NCBI RefSeq assembly: GCF_030915445.1
Contig: NZ_CP133264.1
Location: 3,629,208 to 3,693,207, forward strand
Reading direction: 5' to 3'
DNA from: Clostridium sp. OS1-26
GTDB taxonomy: Bacteria; Bacillota; Clostridia; Clostridiales; Clostridiaceae
DNA: 64,000 nt
The translations under genes and the position numbers were made by a program. How positions within the stretch are numbered: the first letter of the stretch is position 1; each line of letters begins with the position of its first letter. A model generated the notes under the pieces. The model was not told the origin of the DNA. It did not search any database and saw nothing but the letters and a program-made list of their open reading frames with translations. This document shows positions 32,405 to 41,458 of this stretch, one piece after another.

Positions 32405-33494
32405 AAAGTTAATACAGTTAGGGGCAAAGATAGAACTTACAAGACGTGAGTTCTTTTTTTATTGTAATTTAAAAGCACCTGATTTTTATAAATCTAATAG
32501 AAAATACTTAGTTGACTTATGTAATGATCTACAGGAATTTTATGAAGGTGATGATGAAGTACTAATTGTTAATGAGCCTCCTAGACATGGAAAATCTAGA
32601 ACAGCAGGTTTATTTGTTGAGTGGGTATTAGGAAAGAGTCAGTCTGAAAAGATTATGACAGGTTCATACAATGAAACTTTATTAACTATGTTTTCTAAGA
32701 ATGTTAGAAATTCTATACAAGAAGAAAAGGCCGATAAATATAAACCAGTATTTAGTGATGTATTTTCAGGAGTAGCAATTAAACGTGGAGATGGAGCTAT
32801 GAACCTATGGTCTTTAGAAGGTGGATATAATAACTATCTAGCAACTTCACTCATAGGAACTGCAACTGGTTTTGGATGCTCTTTAATGATTATAGACGAC
32901 CTTATTAAAAATGCAGAAGAAGCTTATAATGAAGCAGTACTTGAGAAACATTGGGATTGGCTTACTAATACCATGCTATCACGTTTAGAAGAAGGCGGAA
33001 AAATAATTATTATAATGACAAGGTGGGCAAGTGGTGATTTAGCTGGTAGAGCTTTAGAATATTACAAAGAGCAGGGAATAAAAGTTAAACATATATCTAT
33101 GAAAGCACTGATTGATATAGAGAAAAAACAAATGTTATGTGCAGAAGTATTAAGCTATAAAAGCTATAAAAATAAAGTTAAAGCTATGGGAGAAGATATA
33201 GCTAGTGCTAACTATCAACAGGAACCTATAGATCTTAAGGGAAGGTTATACAGCAGCTTCAAGACGTATACAGATATATCAAGAGATGATAAGGGTAACC
33301 CTCTATTTACATCTATTAAAGCTTATGTTGATACTACAGATGAAGGAACCGACTATTTATGTGCAATTGCATATGGAGAATACAATAAAGAAGCCTATGT
33401 ATTAGATGGAGGAAGTTTAAGAATAACGCCTGATAGACTAGAAATTAAAGCATTAGGAGTTCATTTGACTGAATTTTTTGGCATGGGTGATTAA
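32397..33494 (+). pseudogene. terL: Phage terminase large subunit (second type), C-terminus replaced
   Basis: ATPase features: NEPPRHGKSRTA (Walker A, about 59-70), SLMIIDDLIKN (Walker B), IIIMTRWASGDLAGR (coupling/Q-like motif), and the first nuclease Asp in YVDTTDEGTDYLCAIAYGE. After YVLDGG the sequence changes to SLRITPDRLEIKALGVHLTEFFGMGD, not the expected nuclease end, so about 100 residues were lost by a deletion that fused another phage gene tail. Start may also be 32388 or 32394. Packaging presumably dead. Confidence 0.8.
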
Positions 33495-33513
33495 TTCTGT
33501 TAGGAGGTAAACT

Positions 33514-33651
33514 ATGGATGAACTAATGAACAAATTTATGAAAAGTTGCCTAGAACTCGGAAAAGAGTTATTAGATAAAGAGGAACTAACCCAAAAGGAA
33601 GAAGAATTTTTAAAAAACTTAGATTTAGTAGTTGAGAAGTATATGAAATAG
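33514..33651 (+). CDS. 45-residue helical phage protein
   Basis: ATG behind TTAGGAGGTAAACT. Acidic helix MDELMNKFMKSCLELGKELLDKEELTQKEEEFLKNLDLVVEKYMK; similar small genes accompany tail or lysis regions of phages. Followed by a terminator. Confidence 0.55.
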   Translation: MDELMNKFMKSCLELGKELLDKEELTQKEEEFLKNLDLVVEKYMK

Positions 33652-33657
33652 ATTCCA

Positions 33658-33690
33658 TAGAGAGTTTGGAGTAACCAAGCTCTTTTTATT
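33658..33690 (+). terminator. Terminator
   Basis: AGAGTTTGG/CCAAGCTCT with AGTAA loop and TTTTTATTTT; same hairpin family as 34787-34818. Confidence 0.8.
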
Positions 33691-33970
33691 TTGTACAAAT
33701 ATAAATGCTGAATGAAAAATTAAGTTTAATATAAATATCATTATTCATATATCGTAAAAAGTCTATTTTAGTGCGGAAAATAATTATTTTACCAATTTAG
33801 CTACTTTATGATAAAAAAAGCATAGTTCACGACAATAGGGTTGTCTTCTTTAGGTGTCTATACTATCATTGGTGCTGTAGATATTTGTAAATTTACAGTT
33901 TAAGTGGTAAAAAAATCTACAAGAACAGTAAATATGCGCAATATAAAACATATGATGGGGGAGAAATAAA

Positions 33971-34768
33971 ATGAAATTAAAAAAATTATTATCAAGTTTA
34001 ATGGCTCTTTCAATTATTGCTGCAAGTAGTTTAGCTTTTGGAGCGACTGCTAAAGCAGCACCAACTAAATCACTTCAACCTACACAAAATTCTACAACCA
34101 CAAAAAATAATGTAAAATCAGAAAGTAATATAAGATCTATAATACCTGTTAATCAGAAATATTCAGTTTATTGTGAGTTGAGTAGCAAGACAATATCAAA
34201 TGTAGAAAGATATATAAGGAAAAGTTTGCAGAATAAGGAGACACCTACTGCTGATGGAATTAGAAATGTTTTAATTGAAAATGGAGTAAGTAGAAACATT
34301 GCAAATAATATTTCATATAGCTTATCAGATTTATCAGTAAGAACTTATGGTGGTTCATCATATCATTCAATATTTCCAGAAACATGGTTTAGTGAAAGTT
34401 CAGTAGAAAATGCATATTTAATATTAACTGATGGAAATGGTAATTTTAGTTTAGCTATGGGACAATCAGGCTTTAAGAATTATTCAACTTATGGAATTTT
34501 AAGCAATAGAGATATTGAAAATTTATGTAAAACTATAAAAAATAACCCTATGACAACTTCAGATGCTTTTGCTTATGCAGAAGAAGTTGTTGTCAAAAGT
34601 AATATAACTAAAGATAGAGTTATGGCAAGAAAAATAGGAAAAACTATTATCAATTTTGTGCATAATCCAGATAGCGCTTATGAAGAACTTAAAGATTTAA
34701 ATGAGAATCTTATTGTTTTAGTAAGTGATAACAATGAAAAAGTTTTAATAACTCGTGAAGCAAGATAA
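33971..34768 (+). CDS. Secreted protein of unknown function (265 aa)
   Basis: Signal peptide (KKLLSSLMALSIIAASSLAFGATAKAA), a low-complexity Thr/Gln/Asn linker to about 55, then a globular domain without cysteine: helical SNVERYIRKSLQNKETPTADGIRNVLIENGVSRNIANNISYSLSDL, beta FSLAMGQSGF and a terminal VLVSDNNEKVLITREAR strand. Site GGGGGAG. Own promoter and terminator; a surface accessory gene set in the middle of phage fragments. Confidence 0.7.
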   Translation: MKLKKLLSSLMALSIIAASSLAFGATAKAAPTKSLQPTQNSTTTKNNVKSESNIRSIIPVNQKYSVYCELSSKTISNVERYIRKSLQNKETPTADGIRNVLIENGVSRNIANNISYSLSDLSVRTYGGSSYHSIFPETWFSESSVENAYLILTDGNGNFSLAMGQSGFKNYSTYGILSNRDIENLCKTIKNNPMTTSDAFAYAEEVVVKSNITKDRVMARKIGKTIINFVHNPDSAYEELKDLNENLIVLVSDNNEKVLITREAR

Positions 34769-34786
34769 AAAATTAATAAAAAAAGA

Positions 34787-34820
34787 GTTTGGAAGAATAA
34801 TCCAAGCTCTTTTTTTATTA
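34787..34820 (+). terminator. Terminator of the secreted protein gene
   Basis: AGAGTTTGGA/TCCAAGCTCT with AGAATAA loop and seven T. Confidence 0.85.
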
Positions 34821-34827
34821 ATTTTTT

Positions 34828-35523
34828 ATACATTTGAATGCAGGAGGCGGAAAAGGCAGTGAAGTATTTGCCATGAGCGCTGAGGGAAACGCTTTAGCCT
34901 CTAATGTGGTAAAAGCTTTGGTGGCACTGGGATTTGTAAATCGTGGTGTAAAAGATGGTAGTAGTTTATATGTAATAAGGCATAGTAAACCTGTAGCAAT
35001 TCTTATAGAAGTATGTTTTGTAGATACTCAAAGTGATGCGGGCTTATACAATAAATTAGGAACTGAAGTTATAGCCTCAGCTATAGTTCAAGGACTCACC
35101 GGGCAAACAGCTCAGGTGGATAATAGTAATTTTGACTTTATTAAATCAATACAACATGACTTACAAAGAGTTAGTTGCCTAGCTACTGGTGAAGTTAATG
35201 CCACTGGTGTATTAGATATAAAAACTAAAGCAGCAATAAAACAGTTTAGATATGTAGTAGAGTTACCAGATAGTGAAAATATTGATTCTCAGCTTATAGA
35301 TGCGTTGAATGCAATCACTAAGATGCCGACTATAGGATAAGGGTGGATAGCAAACGTAGTTGCGACTAGGTTTATGCAATGGTTTATAGGGATTACACCT
35401 AAAAGTGGTGTATTTGATTCTAACACAATACAAAAGGTTAAAGAATGGCAAAAGAAAGAAGGAATTTGGAGTGATCCAGATGCTGTAATAAGACCGAAAG
35501 ATTGGAGTAAGATTTTAAAATAG
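34828..35523 (+). pseudogene. Amidase_3 endolysin fragment with peptidoglycan-binding domain
   Basis: Opens without a start codon at HLNAGGGKGSEVF, the second half of an N-acetylmuramoyl-L-alanine amidase (catalytic end IRHSKPVAILIEVCFVDTQSDAGL), then a peptidoglycan-binding pair (FDFIKSIQHDLQRV...; GWIANVVATRFMQWFIG...). The N-terminal zinc ligands are lost and an in-frame TAA at 35338-35340 splits the binding domain where the intact 41459 gene has GCA. Not functional as a lysin. Confidence 0.85.
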
Positions 35524-35536
35524 GAGATGATAACAT

Positions 35537-35714
35537 ATGAAGGAATTACTACAAATTAAAAAGATTATAGCTCTATTACTTACTTATAGTATTTTGTTTT
35601 CTTGCTATCGTTGGAAAAGTTACAGCAGATCAATATCTAACGGTATTCAGCTTGGTTATTGCTTTTTACTTTGGACAATCTACTGCTAGACAGGTAGTTA
35701 AGGAGAATAAGTAA
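35537..35714 (+). pseudogene. Small holin-like membrane protein, frameshifted
   Basis: ATG behind TAGGAGATGAT. Reads MKELLQIKKIIALLLTYS, then a shift near 35585; the continuing frame gives LAIVGKVTADQYLTVFSLVIAFYFGQSTARQVVKENK to 35714. Two hydrophobic helices and position right after an endolysin are typical of phage holins. Confidence 0.7.
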
Positions 35715-35718
35715 TTTA

Positions 35719-35748
35719 CCCCGGGCTTAGGCCTGGGGATTTTTGCTT
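35719..35748 (+). terminator. Terminator after the lysis genes
   Basis: CCCCGGGC/GCCTGGGG stem, TTAG loop, ATTTTTGCTTTT tail; unusually GC-rich for this window. Confidence 0.9.
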
Positions 35749-35811
35749 TTATCTAAGAAGGAATTTTAAGGTCGATGTAGAAAGTTTTATTATATGAGTA
35801 GGAGGGAGATA

Positions 35812-35850
35812 ATGGCTGGTAGCAAGAATAAAGAAATTAACTATATATGA
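35812..35850 (+). pseudogene. Twelve-codon start of a lost phage gene
   Basis: MAGSKNKEINYI behind AGTAGGAGGGAGATA; many tail tape-measure-like genes begin MAGS..KEIN. The rest is missing. Confidence 0.4.
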
Positions 35851-35856
35851 GGGAAG

Positions 35857-36117
35857 ATGAAAATTATGATAAGTGAAGATAATGCAAAAGAATTAGCAGA
35901 ATCTATAAAAGATAAAGGAATTGCATGTGTTAAATACTGGGGTATAGAAACAGTACCAAATTCACACATCAAAATGACTTATAAAGTTTTCCCAGAGGAG
36001 TTAAAAAATAAAAAGGTCCATGTATTTGAAGGATTATCCTCTACGGATGAAAAAATTAGATATCTTAAGCTTGTACCTAATTTATCACAAAACATAGGTA
36101 TAGACTTTGGTTGTTGA
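35857..36117 (+). CDS. Hypothetical protein (86 aa)
   Basis: Soluble, not recognised: ISEDNAKELAESIKDKGIACVKYWGIETVP..., likely alpha/beta. Start at 35857 or 35866; GAGGGAAG lies upstream. Ends in GIDFGC next to the VOC gene. Confidence 0.55.
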   Translation: MKIMISEDNAKELAESIKDKGIACVKYWGIETVPNSHIKMTYKVFPEELKNKKVHVFEGLSSTDEKIRYLKLVPNLSQNIGIDFGC

Positions 36118-36127
36118 GAAAATTGAT

Positions 36128-36513
36128 CTACTTTTCATATAACTCTATAGGTAAATCATCTGGGTCACTAAAGAAAGTGAATTTTTTTTCGGTAATTTCA
36201 TCAATTCTAATAGGCTCAATAATTATGTTTTTTGGGATAACTCTTTTATTATTTCCTCAATATTATCCACCTCAAAAGCTAAGTGCCTTAGGCCTCTTGC
36301 TTCTGGATAACTTAGTCTTTCGGGTGAACGAGGAAAAGAAAATAATTCTATTTGGTAATCCTGGCCAAGAGCTAAATCCAACTTATGTGATTCCATTTTT
36401 TTTCTATATGTTTCCTTAATGATTTTTAAACCCAAAATGTTAACATAAAAATCCTTAGATTTTTTATAATCTGAACAAATAATAGCTATATGATGAATTT
36501 TATTTAATTTCAT
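36128..36513 (-). pseudogene. VOC/glyoxalase-family protein, frameshifted
   Basis: Start at 36511-36513 (MKLNKIHHIAIICSDYKKSKDFYVNILGL), 8 nt after AAAGAGG. A vicinal-oxygen-chelate protein of about 128 residues: metal ligands in HHIAI, QIELFSFPRSPERLSYPEARGLRHLAFEV and a final DDLPIELYEK. One A is missing in an A-run (near 36227), so the frame stops at 36223 and the last 30 residues, including the final Glu ligand, are in another frame. Confidence 0.8.
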
Positions 36514-36670
36514 TAGAATATCCTCTTTATTATCAAAATTTAGGTGCGCTAAGTTAAACACTGGTTTAATAGTTTTATATGGCTTCTGTAATAATTATTT
36601 TATAACTGTATAAACTATAGATACATAAATATCCTCTATTCCACATTGGAATTTTATTATGGCAATAAAC

Positions 36671-36704
36671 AGTCCTACATTCTTTTAATCAAGAGTGTAG
36701 GGCT
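36671..36704 (-). terminator. Terminator of the HAD gene
   Basis: AGTCCTACATTCTT/AAGAGTGTAGGGCT, same hairpin as 16890-16923. Confidence 0.8.
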
Positions 36705-36734
36705 CGCTAACTTTATATGTTATGTACTTGACTT

Positions 36735-37358
36735 TTATATCAATTTTAAAAGTTCATCAAAACTATCAATAACATAATCATATTCCTTAACCTGTCCAAA
36801 GCCATATCTGGCATAAATAAAAGGTATACCAGCAAATCTTGCTGCATTTAAGTCTCCCTCAGTATCTCCAACATACACTGAATTGCTTAAGTTATTTCTT
36901 TCTATTATTAATTTTATATTTTCACCTTTAGTTAACCCTGTTCTACCTGAGTTTTCATAGTCTATAAAGTATTTATTTAATTTATGAGATTCAAAAAATG
37001 ATTCTATATATCCACATTGACAGTTACTAACAATAAACAGATTGTGATTCTTTGATAATTCCTCTAAAGTTTCCTCTAATTTATCATATAAGATAGCTCC
37101 GTGCTTTGCTAAATATTCGCATTCATTCTTACAACAATTTTTCATTATTTCAAGTCTCTTATCAACTTCTAAGTATGGAAAGAAAATTTTTGCAATATCA
37201 CTTATTACTAATCCCATAACTCCCTTCATATCATCAACTGTTAATCTATTTTTTACTTCATCATATTTGTCCAATGTTTTATTCCAAGAATCTATAACAC
37301 TACTTGAAGAATCCCACAAAGTCCCATCTAAATCAAAAATAATACTATTCATTTTCAT
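36735..37358 (-). CDS. HAD-family phosphatase
   Basis: 207 residues. Motif I FDLDGTLWD (nucleophile Asp 9-11), motif II FIVSNCQ, motif III Lys in GLTKGENIKL, motif IV YVGDTEGDLNAA. The helical cap between residues 18 and 90 makes it a subclass I, phosphoglycolate-phosphatase-like enzyme. Site GGGAGGAATT. Gap of 50 bp behind the YdcF gene, so probably one leftward operon from promoter copy D. Confidence 0.9.
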   Translation of the reverse strand: MKMNSIIFDLDGTLWDSSSSVIDSWNKTLDKYDEVKNRLTVDDMKGVMGLVISDIAKIFFPYLEVDKRLEIMKNCCKNECEYLAKHGAILYDKLEETLEELSKNHNLFIVSNCQCGYIESFFESHKLNKYFIDYENSGRTGLTKGENIKLIIERNNLSNSVYVGDTEGDLNAARFAGIPFIYARYGFGQVKEYDYVIDSFDELLKLI

Positions 37359-37408
37359 AATTCCTCCCTTTACTTCACATTATAGGAAAGTTGCGAAACA
37401 GTATAGTA

Positions 37409-38044
37409 TTAGTGTCTTTTTATTTTAGTTTTGGTCATTACATAATTCTCCCACATATATATAGTAATAATATAAAGATAAGAGAATTCTCTTGGATAGT
37501 CAGATTTCTCCATTTGATATGTAATATTGAATTTTGATAAAAAATAGTTAGAACGTCTTAAATGCCAGGGAGAAGTTACTACCATTGCTGATGACCAATT
37601 TTTATCTACCATTATCTTTATTGAATTTTGTATATTTTGATATGTATTTCTTGATTTATCCTCTTTAATCAAACAACTATTTGGAATACCTAATGATTCT
37701 GCGAAATTAGCCATAATATCTGCTTCAATATATTTATTATAGACTCCCCCACCTGAACATATAATGTTATTAGCGTATCCCTTATTAAATAATTCAACTG
37801 CTTTTATAACTCTTTCTCTCATTATCGGAGAAGGCTTCCCGTCCTGTAATGCAGGAAAGCCTAAAATAATTATCACATCAAATCTATCCCGTTTCAATTT
37901 TGTTGCAGGAGACTTATAAAGCAAAAGAGGATATAAGTTGATTAATACAAGGATTATAATAATAAAAATAAAAACACTTATTGCCATATACTTTAATAAA
38001 CTAATAAGAATATTAGCATCCATTTCCTTTTGTACTCCATTCAT
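37409..38044 (-). CDS. YdcF/DUF218 family membrane protein
   Basis: 211 residues. One N-terminal transmembrane helix (about 15-42) and an extracytoplasmic DUF218 domain: DVIIILGFPALQDGKPSPIMRERVIKAVELF, IICSGGGVYNKYIEADIMANFAESLGIP, DKSRNTYQNI and MVVTSPWHLRRSNYF. The family includes SanA/ElyC envelope proteins. No clear GGAGG; starts MNGVQKEMDAN. Confidence 0.85.
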   Translation of the reverse strand: MNGVQKEMDANILISLLKYMAISVFIFIIIILVLINLYPLLLYKSPATKLKRDRFDVIIILGFPALQDGKPSPIMRERVIKAVELFNKGYANNIICSGGGVYNKYIEADIMANFAESLGIPNSCLIKEDKSRNTYQNIQNSIKIMVDKNWSSAMVVTSPWHLRRSNYFLSKFNITYQMEKSDYPREFSYLYIITIYMWENYVMTKTKIKRH

Positions 38045-38080
38045 TGCGTATAATTTATTTATACATGTTTCGCAGTTTCT

Positions 38081-38140
38081 TACGAATATGACTTTATATA
38101 TTAATATAATTATATAGTTTTTACCAATGCAAATAAAGGA
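38081..38140 (-). promoter_or_regulatory. Leftward promoter family, copy D
   Basis: Closest to copies B and C; flanking DNA to 38330 also matches 20720-20940 including the 41-residue gene. Confidence 0.7.
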
Positions 38141-38170
38141 AAATACTACTTAATAGCATTTCCCTTAGAT

Positions 38171-38296
38171 TTATTTTTGTTGTTGCTTTTCTTTCTCATT
38201 TGCATATTTTTGTTTTGCAACATCAACCGGACAGGTATCGAACTCCTTATCTGTACGCATTAAGCATCTTTTAAATTCACAATCCTTACAGTTCAA
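38171..38296 (-). CDS. 41-residue cysteine protein, copy 2
   Basis: TTG start (38294-38296) behind AAAGGGGTTATACCA. MNCKDCEFKRCLMRTDKEFDTCPVDV plus KEKQQQK tail; differs from 20803-20928 at a few residues. Lies between XRE regulator and YdcF genes. Confidence 0.6.
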   Translation of the reverse strand: MNCKDCEFKRCLMRTDKEFDTCPVDVAKQKYANEKEKQQQK

Positions 38297-38322
38297 TGGT
38301 ATAACCCCTTTCTTTAAATTTA

Positions 38323-38703
38323 TTACTGCTCTTTTTTCTTTAACTTTCGTAGTTGCAAATCACTTTTAACCACATTTAAAATCATGTTAGTAACATCGTC
38401 ACTAAGGTTGTTGGCATCTTTGACAATGTCTTGCTCAATCAATCTATCAAGGAATTCGTCTATAACACTCTTCTTTTCAGTAACATTTTCTTCTTCTTCG
38501 CTTTCAGTAAAGTATGAAATTTTTCTACCAGTAACATCTGAAATTTTTTTTAGAGTTTCAACACTTGGTTTGTTTATGTCGGTTTCCCATTTAGACACAA
38601 CTTTATACCCAGACTTTTCATCTAATCCTAGCTTATCTGCAAATCCTTGTTGAGTTAATCCCATGTTTACACGTATTTCTCTTATTTTTTCTCCCATTGC
38701 CAT
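38323..38703 (-). CDS. XRE-family transcriptional regulator
   Basis: 126 residues. N-terminal helix-turn-helix (KIREIRVNMGLTQQGFADKLGLDEKSGYKVVSKWETDINKPSVETLKKI) and an acidic, helical C-terminus. Probably a repressor of the nearby genes or of the prophage. It is divergent from the 39044 gene across a 340-bp gap. Confidence 0.85.
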   Translation of the reverse strand: MAMGEKIREIRVNMGLTQQGFADKLGLDEKSGYKVVSKWETDINKPSVETLKKISDVTGRKISYFTESEEEENVTEKKSVIDEFLDRLIEQDIVKDANNLSDDVTNMILNVVKSDLQLRKLKKKEQ

Positions 38704-39043
38704 CTTTGAATCACCTCTAATTTCATTATATCAACTTTTATTCTCTTTGAAAACGATAAATCACTTATTAAAGTCAATAACTCTTATATTCTATAAAAAC
38801 AGAACATTATATAGAAATTTAGAAGTGAATATAAAATAGTAAATAGCAATAGACCGGTGATATGCTAATAGACTTATATATTCGAGATACTACATCGAAA
38901 TTTTACTATAGAATATGAGTTTACATTAATTGGATGTAGGCTCTTTTATTTGTTGAAATAATAAAAATAAAGGATTTTATGTAAAATTGTAGAATATAAT
39001 TTAAATGTTAGCATTTTATTAATCATCATAAGGGGGATATCTT
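38704..39043. other. Intergenic between divergent genes
   Basis: No gene. A hairpin GAGTTTACAT/ATGTAGGCTC (38918-38945) with following TTTTA looks like a decayed terminator. The gene at 39044 has ATAAGGGGGAT as ribosome site (39029-39038). Confidence 0.5.
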
Positions 39044-39886
39044 ATGTTAAGCAAGGATAAGGTAAAAAGGATATCAATTATAATTGCAATAGCAGTGATA
39101 GGATTTATTGGAGCAGGACTTGGTGCCTATAAATATCATAAGGCGCAAGAATATAAAAATTTAATAACTACAGCTAATAATTATATGAATTCAGGCGAAT
39201 ATGATAAAGCGATTGCACTATTTAACCAATCATTATCTTATAAAGAAGACATTAGTATAAAGAGTAATATAAAATTAGCTGAAAATTTAAAAGAAGTTAA
39301 GAGTTCCTATGATAAGGGTATAAGCTTAATGAATGATAAAAAATATTTAGAGGCTATGGAGCAGTTCAAGAAAGTAACTAAAGAAGATGATAAGTTATAT
39401 AATAATGCGCAGAAAAGCATAAATGAATGTAAGAAACAATATACAACGCAAAATGTACAGTTAGCAAACAACTCAATTAAAAGTGGTAATTATGGGGATG
39501 CTTATAAGTATATAGCTGAAGTTTTAAAAATAGATTCTAATAATGCAGATGCTCAAAAATTAAAAAGTGATGTAGCTAAAGCAGAACAAGAGAAAAAAGC
39601 CAATGAAGAACAGGAAAAGACTGCTGCAGCTAATGCTAATAACAGAGCAGTAACTCAAGAGCAAGCCATTAAGATAATTTCAGATAAAATTACCGACAAG
39701 GGTCCTAAAACAGTGGTCCAATGTGAAAACATTGAAAACAAGAACGGATCAGAGTATTATTACATCCATGTTTATGATAATATGGGAAGTCATGCTGCTA
39801 CAAGAGGGTGGTATTATGTTGAAGTAAGCACAGGAAAGGCTTATAAGCAGGATTTAATTACTAATCGATTAACACCTATTAATTAA
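39044..39886 (+). CDS. Membrane-anchored TPR-repeat protein
   Basis: 280 residues. N-terminal anchor helix (about 9-29), then tetratricopeptide-like helices (NNYMNSGEYDKAIALFNQSL; KKYLEAMEQFKKV; SGNYGDAYKYIAEVLKID), a Lys/Glu/Ala-rich coiled stretch (190-215) and a C-terminal beta domain (VVQCENIENKNGSEYYYIHVYD...GWYYVEVSTGKAY) like PepSY-type modules. Outside-facing protein-interaction platform. Same style as the lipoprotein at 50571. Followed by a terminator. Confidence 0.8.
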   Translation: MLSKDKVKRISIIIAIAVIGFIGAGLGAYKYHKAQEYKNLITTANNYMNSGEYDKAIALFNQSLSYKEDISIKSNIKLAENLKEVKSSYDKGISLMNDKKYLEAMEQFKKVTKEDDKLYNNAQKSINECKKQYTTQNVQLANNSIKSGNYGDAYKYIAEVLKIDSNNADAQKLKSDVAKAEQEKKANEEQEKTAAANANNRAVTQEQAIKIISDKITDKGPKTVVQCENIENKNGSEYYYIHVYDNMGSHAATRGWYYVEVSTGKAYKQDLITNRLTPIN

Positions 39887-39912
39887 TTTAAAGCAAATTT
39901 AATCCAACAATT

Positions 39913-39935
39913 AAGCCCTTAGGGGCTTTTCTTTA
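39913..39935 (+). terminator. Terminator after the TPR gene
   Basis: AAGCCC/GGGCTT stem followed by TTTCTTT. Confidence 0.75.
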
Positions 39936-39939
39936 TCCT

Positions 39940-40185
39940 AAAATATTATTCCACAAATAACTCCCACGATAAAAATACAAGCTATAGTCAAAAGTACATC
40001 TATTCTTATATAACTTTTCAATAACATCACTTCATTATAAATCTGGACATAAAGATCTTTTTTAAACAAAATAAAAGACTTACTACTTAAGAGTACTTCT
40101 AAACACATTAAAGATTTAGGTGATATTAATGGGGTAATATCTTTTACACTATCTGTACACCGAAGTTATTTTTAGATATAAATAC
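39940..40185. repeat. Element right-end repeat, copy 2
   Basis: Matches 21491-21690 with one insertion near 40060. Beyond it, GGTTATAGCTTTTTTATT (40195) resembles sequence just right of the tRNA (6016), and GCTGCATAAGTATGACGAAGAGTATGGGATTTTTT (split here for length: 40222-40258) resembles the integrase HALRHTYAT region. This is therefore a collapsed right-end/left-end joint of two tandem prophages with no att core left. Confidence 0.65.
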
Positions 40186-40414
40186 TTATGAAAGGTTATA
40201 GCTTTTTTATTTCTGCTGTAAGGCTGCATAAGTATGACGAAGAGTATGGGATTTTTTTAGCGCTAGAAATACGTGCTATCAAAACAAATATTACTAAAAG
40301 TAGCAACAGATTTTTATTATAAATACTTGAACAATACATATTATACCAATATAATGAATAATATGTAGAAAAATATAAAGTTTTAAAACAATTTGCTGAA
40401 TGGAGGCTGTGTTT

Positions 40415-41266
40415 ATGGATTATAATAAATACTTTAGTGAAGAGTTAAGTGATGAGGAAATTTTAAGGTCATTTTCTGTTGTTTTACCATATTTAAACGA
40501 TCTTTCAAGAGATGATACAGCATTTGGATTATCAGATAAGGAAAAATACATTTATTATGAACCTGCTGAAGGATTTGATTTACAAGTCAAATATGGTACT
40601 GAAGTAGTTGAAACAGTAAAAGATTCTCTAAATAGCGGTAAAATCCAAAAAGGAAATATACCAGCAAATGTATTAGGCAAAGCTATAAAAGTTATAGTAA
40701 CACCTATAAAGAATTCAAAAGGACAGATCATCGGAACAATTAGTAATGGAATTGACATGGAAAATTCTAATCAGATGGTAAGTAGTATAAGTGAATTATC
40801 TCAATCAATAACACAAGTATCAGGTGGTGTGGGTGAACTAGCAGATGCGGCTTCAGAACTTGCTAAGTCCGGGCAAAGTGCGATTAAGTTAGCTCAGGCT
40901 ACAATGGAAACTTCAAAAAAGACTTCAGAAGCGCTGGAAATTATTAAAGGTATTGCTGATAAAATAAATCTGCTAGGATTAAATGCAGCCATTGAGTCTG
41001 CTAGAGCTGGTGAACAAGGAAGAGGATTTAATGTTGTGTCAAGTGAAATTAGGAAGCTTGCAAAACAAAGTAAGGAATCTGTTACTACTATAAGAGATAT
41101 TATCGAAGAGATGAATTCATCGGTAAATAACATTACTAAAGCAATTGGTGAATCAGCAACTGTAAGCGAAGAGCAAGCAGCATCTATTGAGGAAATAAGT
41201 GCAACTATTGAAAATGTTAATGATAACTTGCAAAATTTAAAAGAATTTAGTAAGAGATTTTTATAA
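40415..41266 (+). CDS. Soluble methyl-accepting chemotaxis-type protein
   Basis: 283 residues from 40415; the ATG at 40400 lies before the TGGAGG site. No transmembrane segment. An N-terminal sensor-like domain (about 1-115, ending [25 protein letters not shown]-like) is followed by a signalling coiled coil with the conserved tip [36 protein letters not shown]. It relays to CheA/CheW from the cytoplasm. Shorter than standard receptors and lacking a HAMP domain. Confidence 0.85.
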   Translation: MDYNKYFSEELSDEEILRSFSVVLPYLNDLSRDDTAFGLSDKEKYIYYEPAEGFDLQVKYGTEVVETVKDSLNSGKIQKGNIPANVLGKAIKVIVTPIKNSKGQIIGTISNGIDMENSNQMVSSISELSQSITQVSGGVGELADAASELAKSGQSAIKLAQATMETSKKTSEALEIIKGIADKINLLGLNAAIESARAGEQGRGFNVVSSEIRKLAKQSKESVTTIRDIIEEMNSSVNNITKAIGESATVSEEQAASIEEISATIENVNDNLQNLKEFSKRFL

Positions 41267-41318
41267 TTAGCATGTATCACCATTATGAATTTTAAATATA
41301 CATATATTATAATGACAA

Positions 41319-41350
41319 ACAGGGACTAGCAATAGTCCCTTAATTTTGTA
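41319..41350 (+). terminator. Terminator after the soluble receptor
   Basis: AGGGACTA/TAGTCCCT perfect stem with GCAA loop and TTAATTTTG. Confidence 0.85.
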
Positions 41351-41458
41351 TGTTTTTATGCAAGAGGTACATTGTTTTATGTAATTCAAGCTAAGGTGTT
41401 TAAATAAATTTTAACGTTTTACGTAAAAAAGCATAGTCTGTTTAGGAGGTAGATTTTC

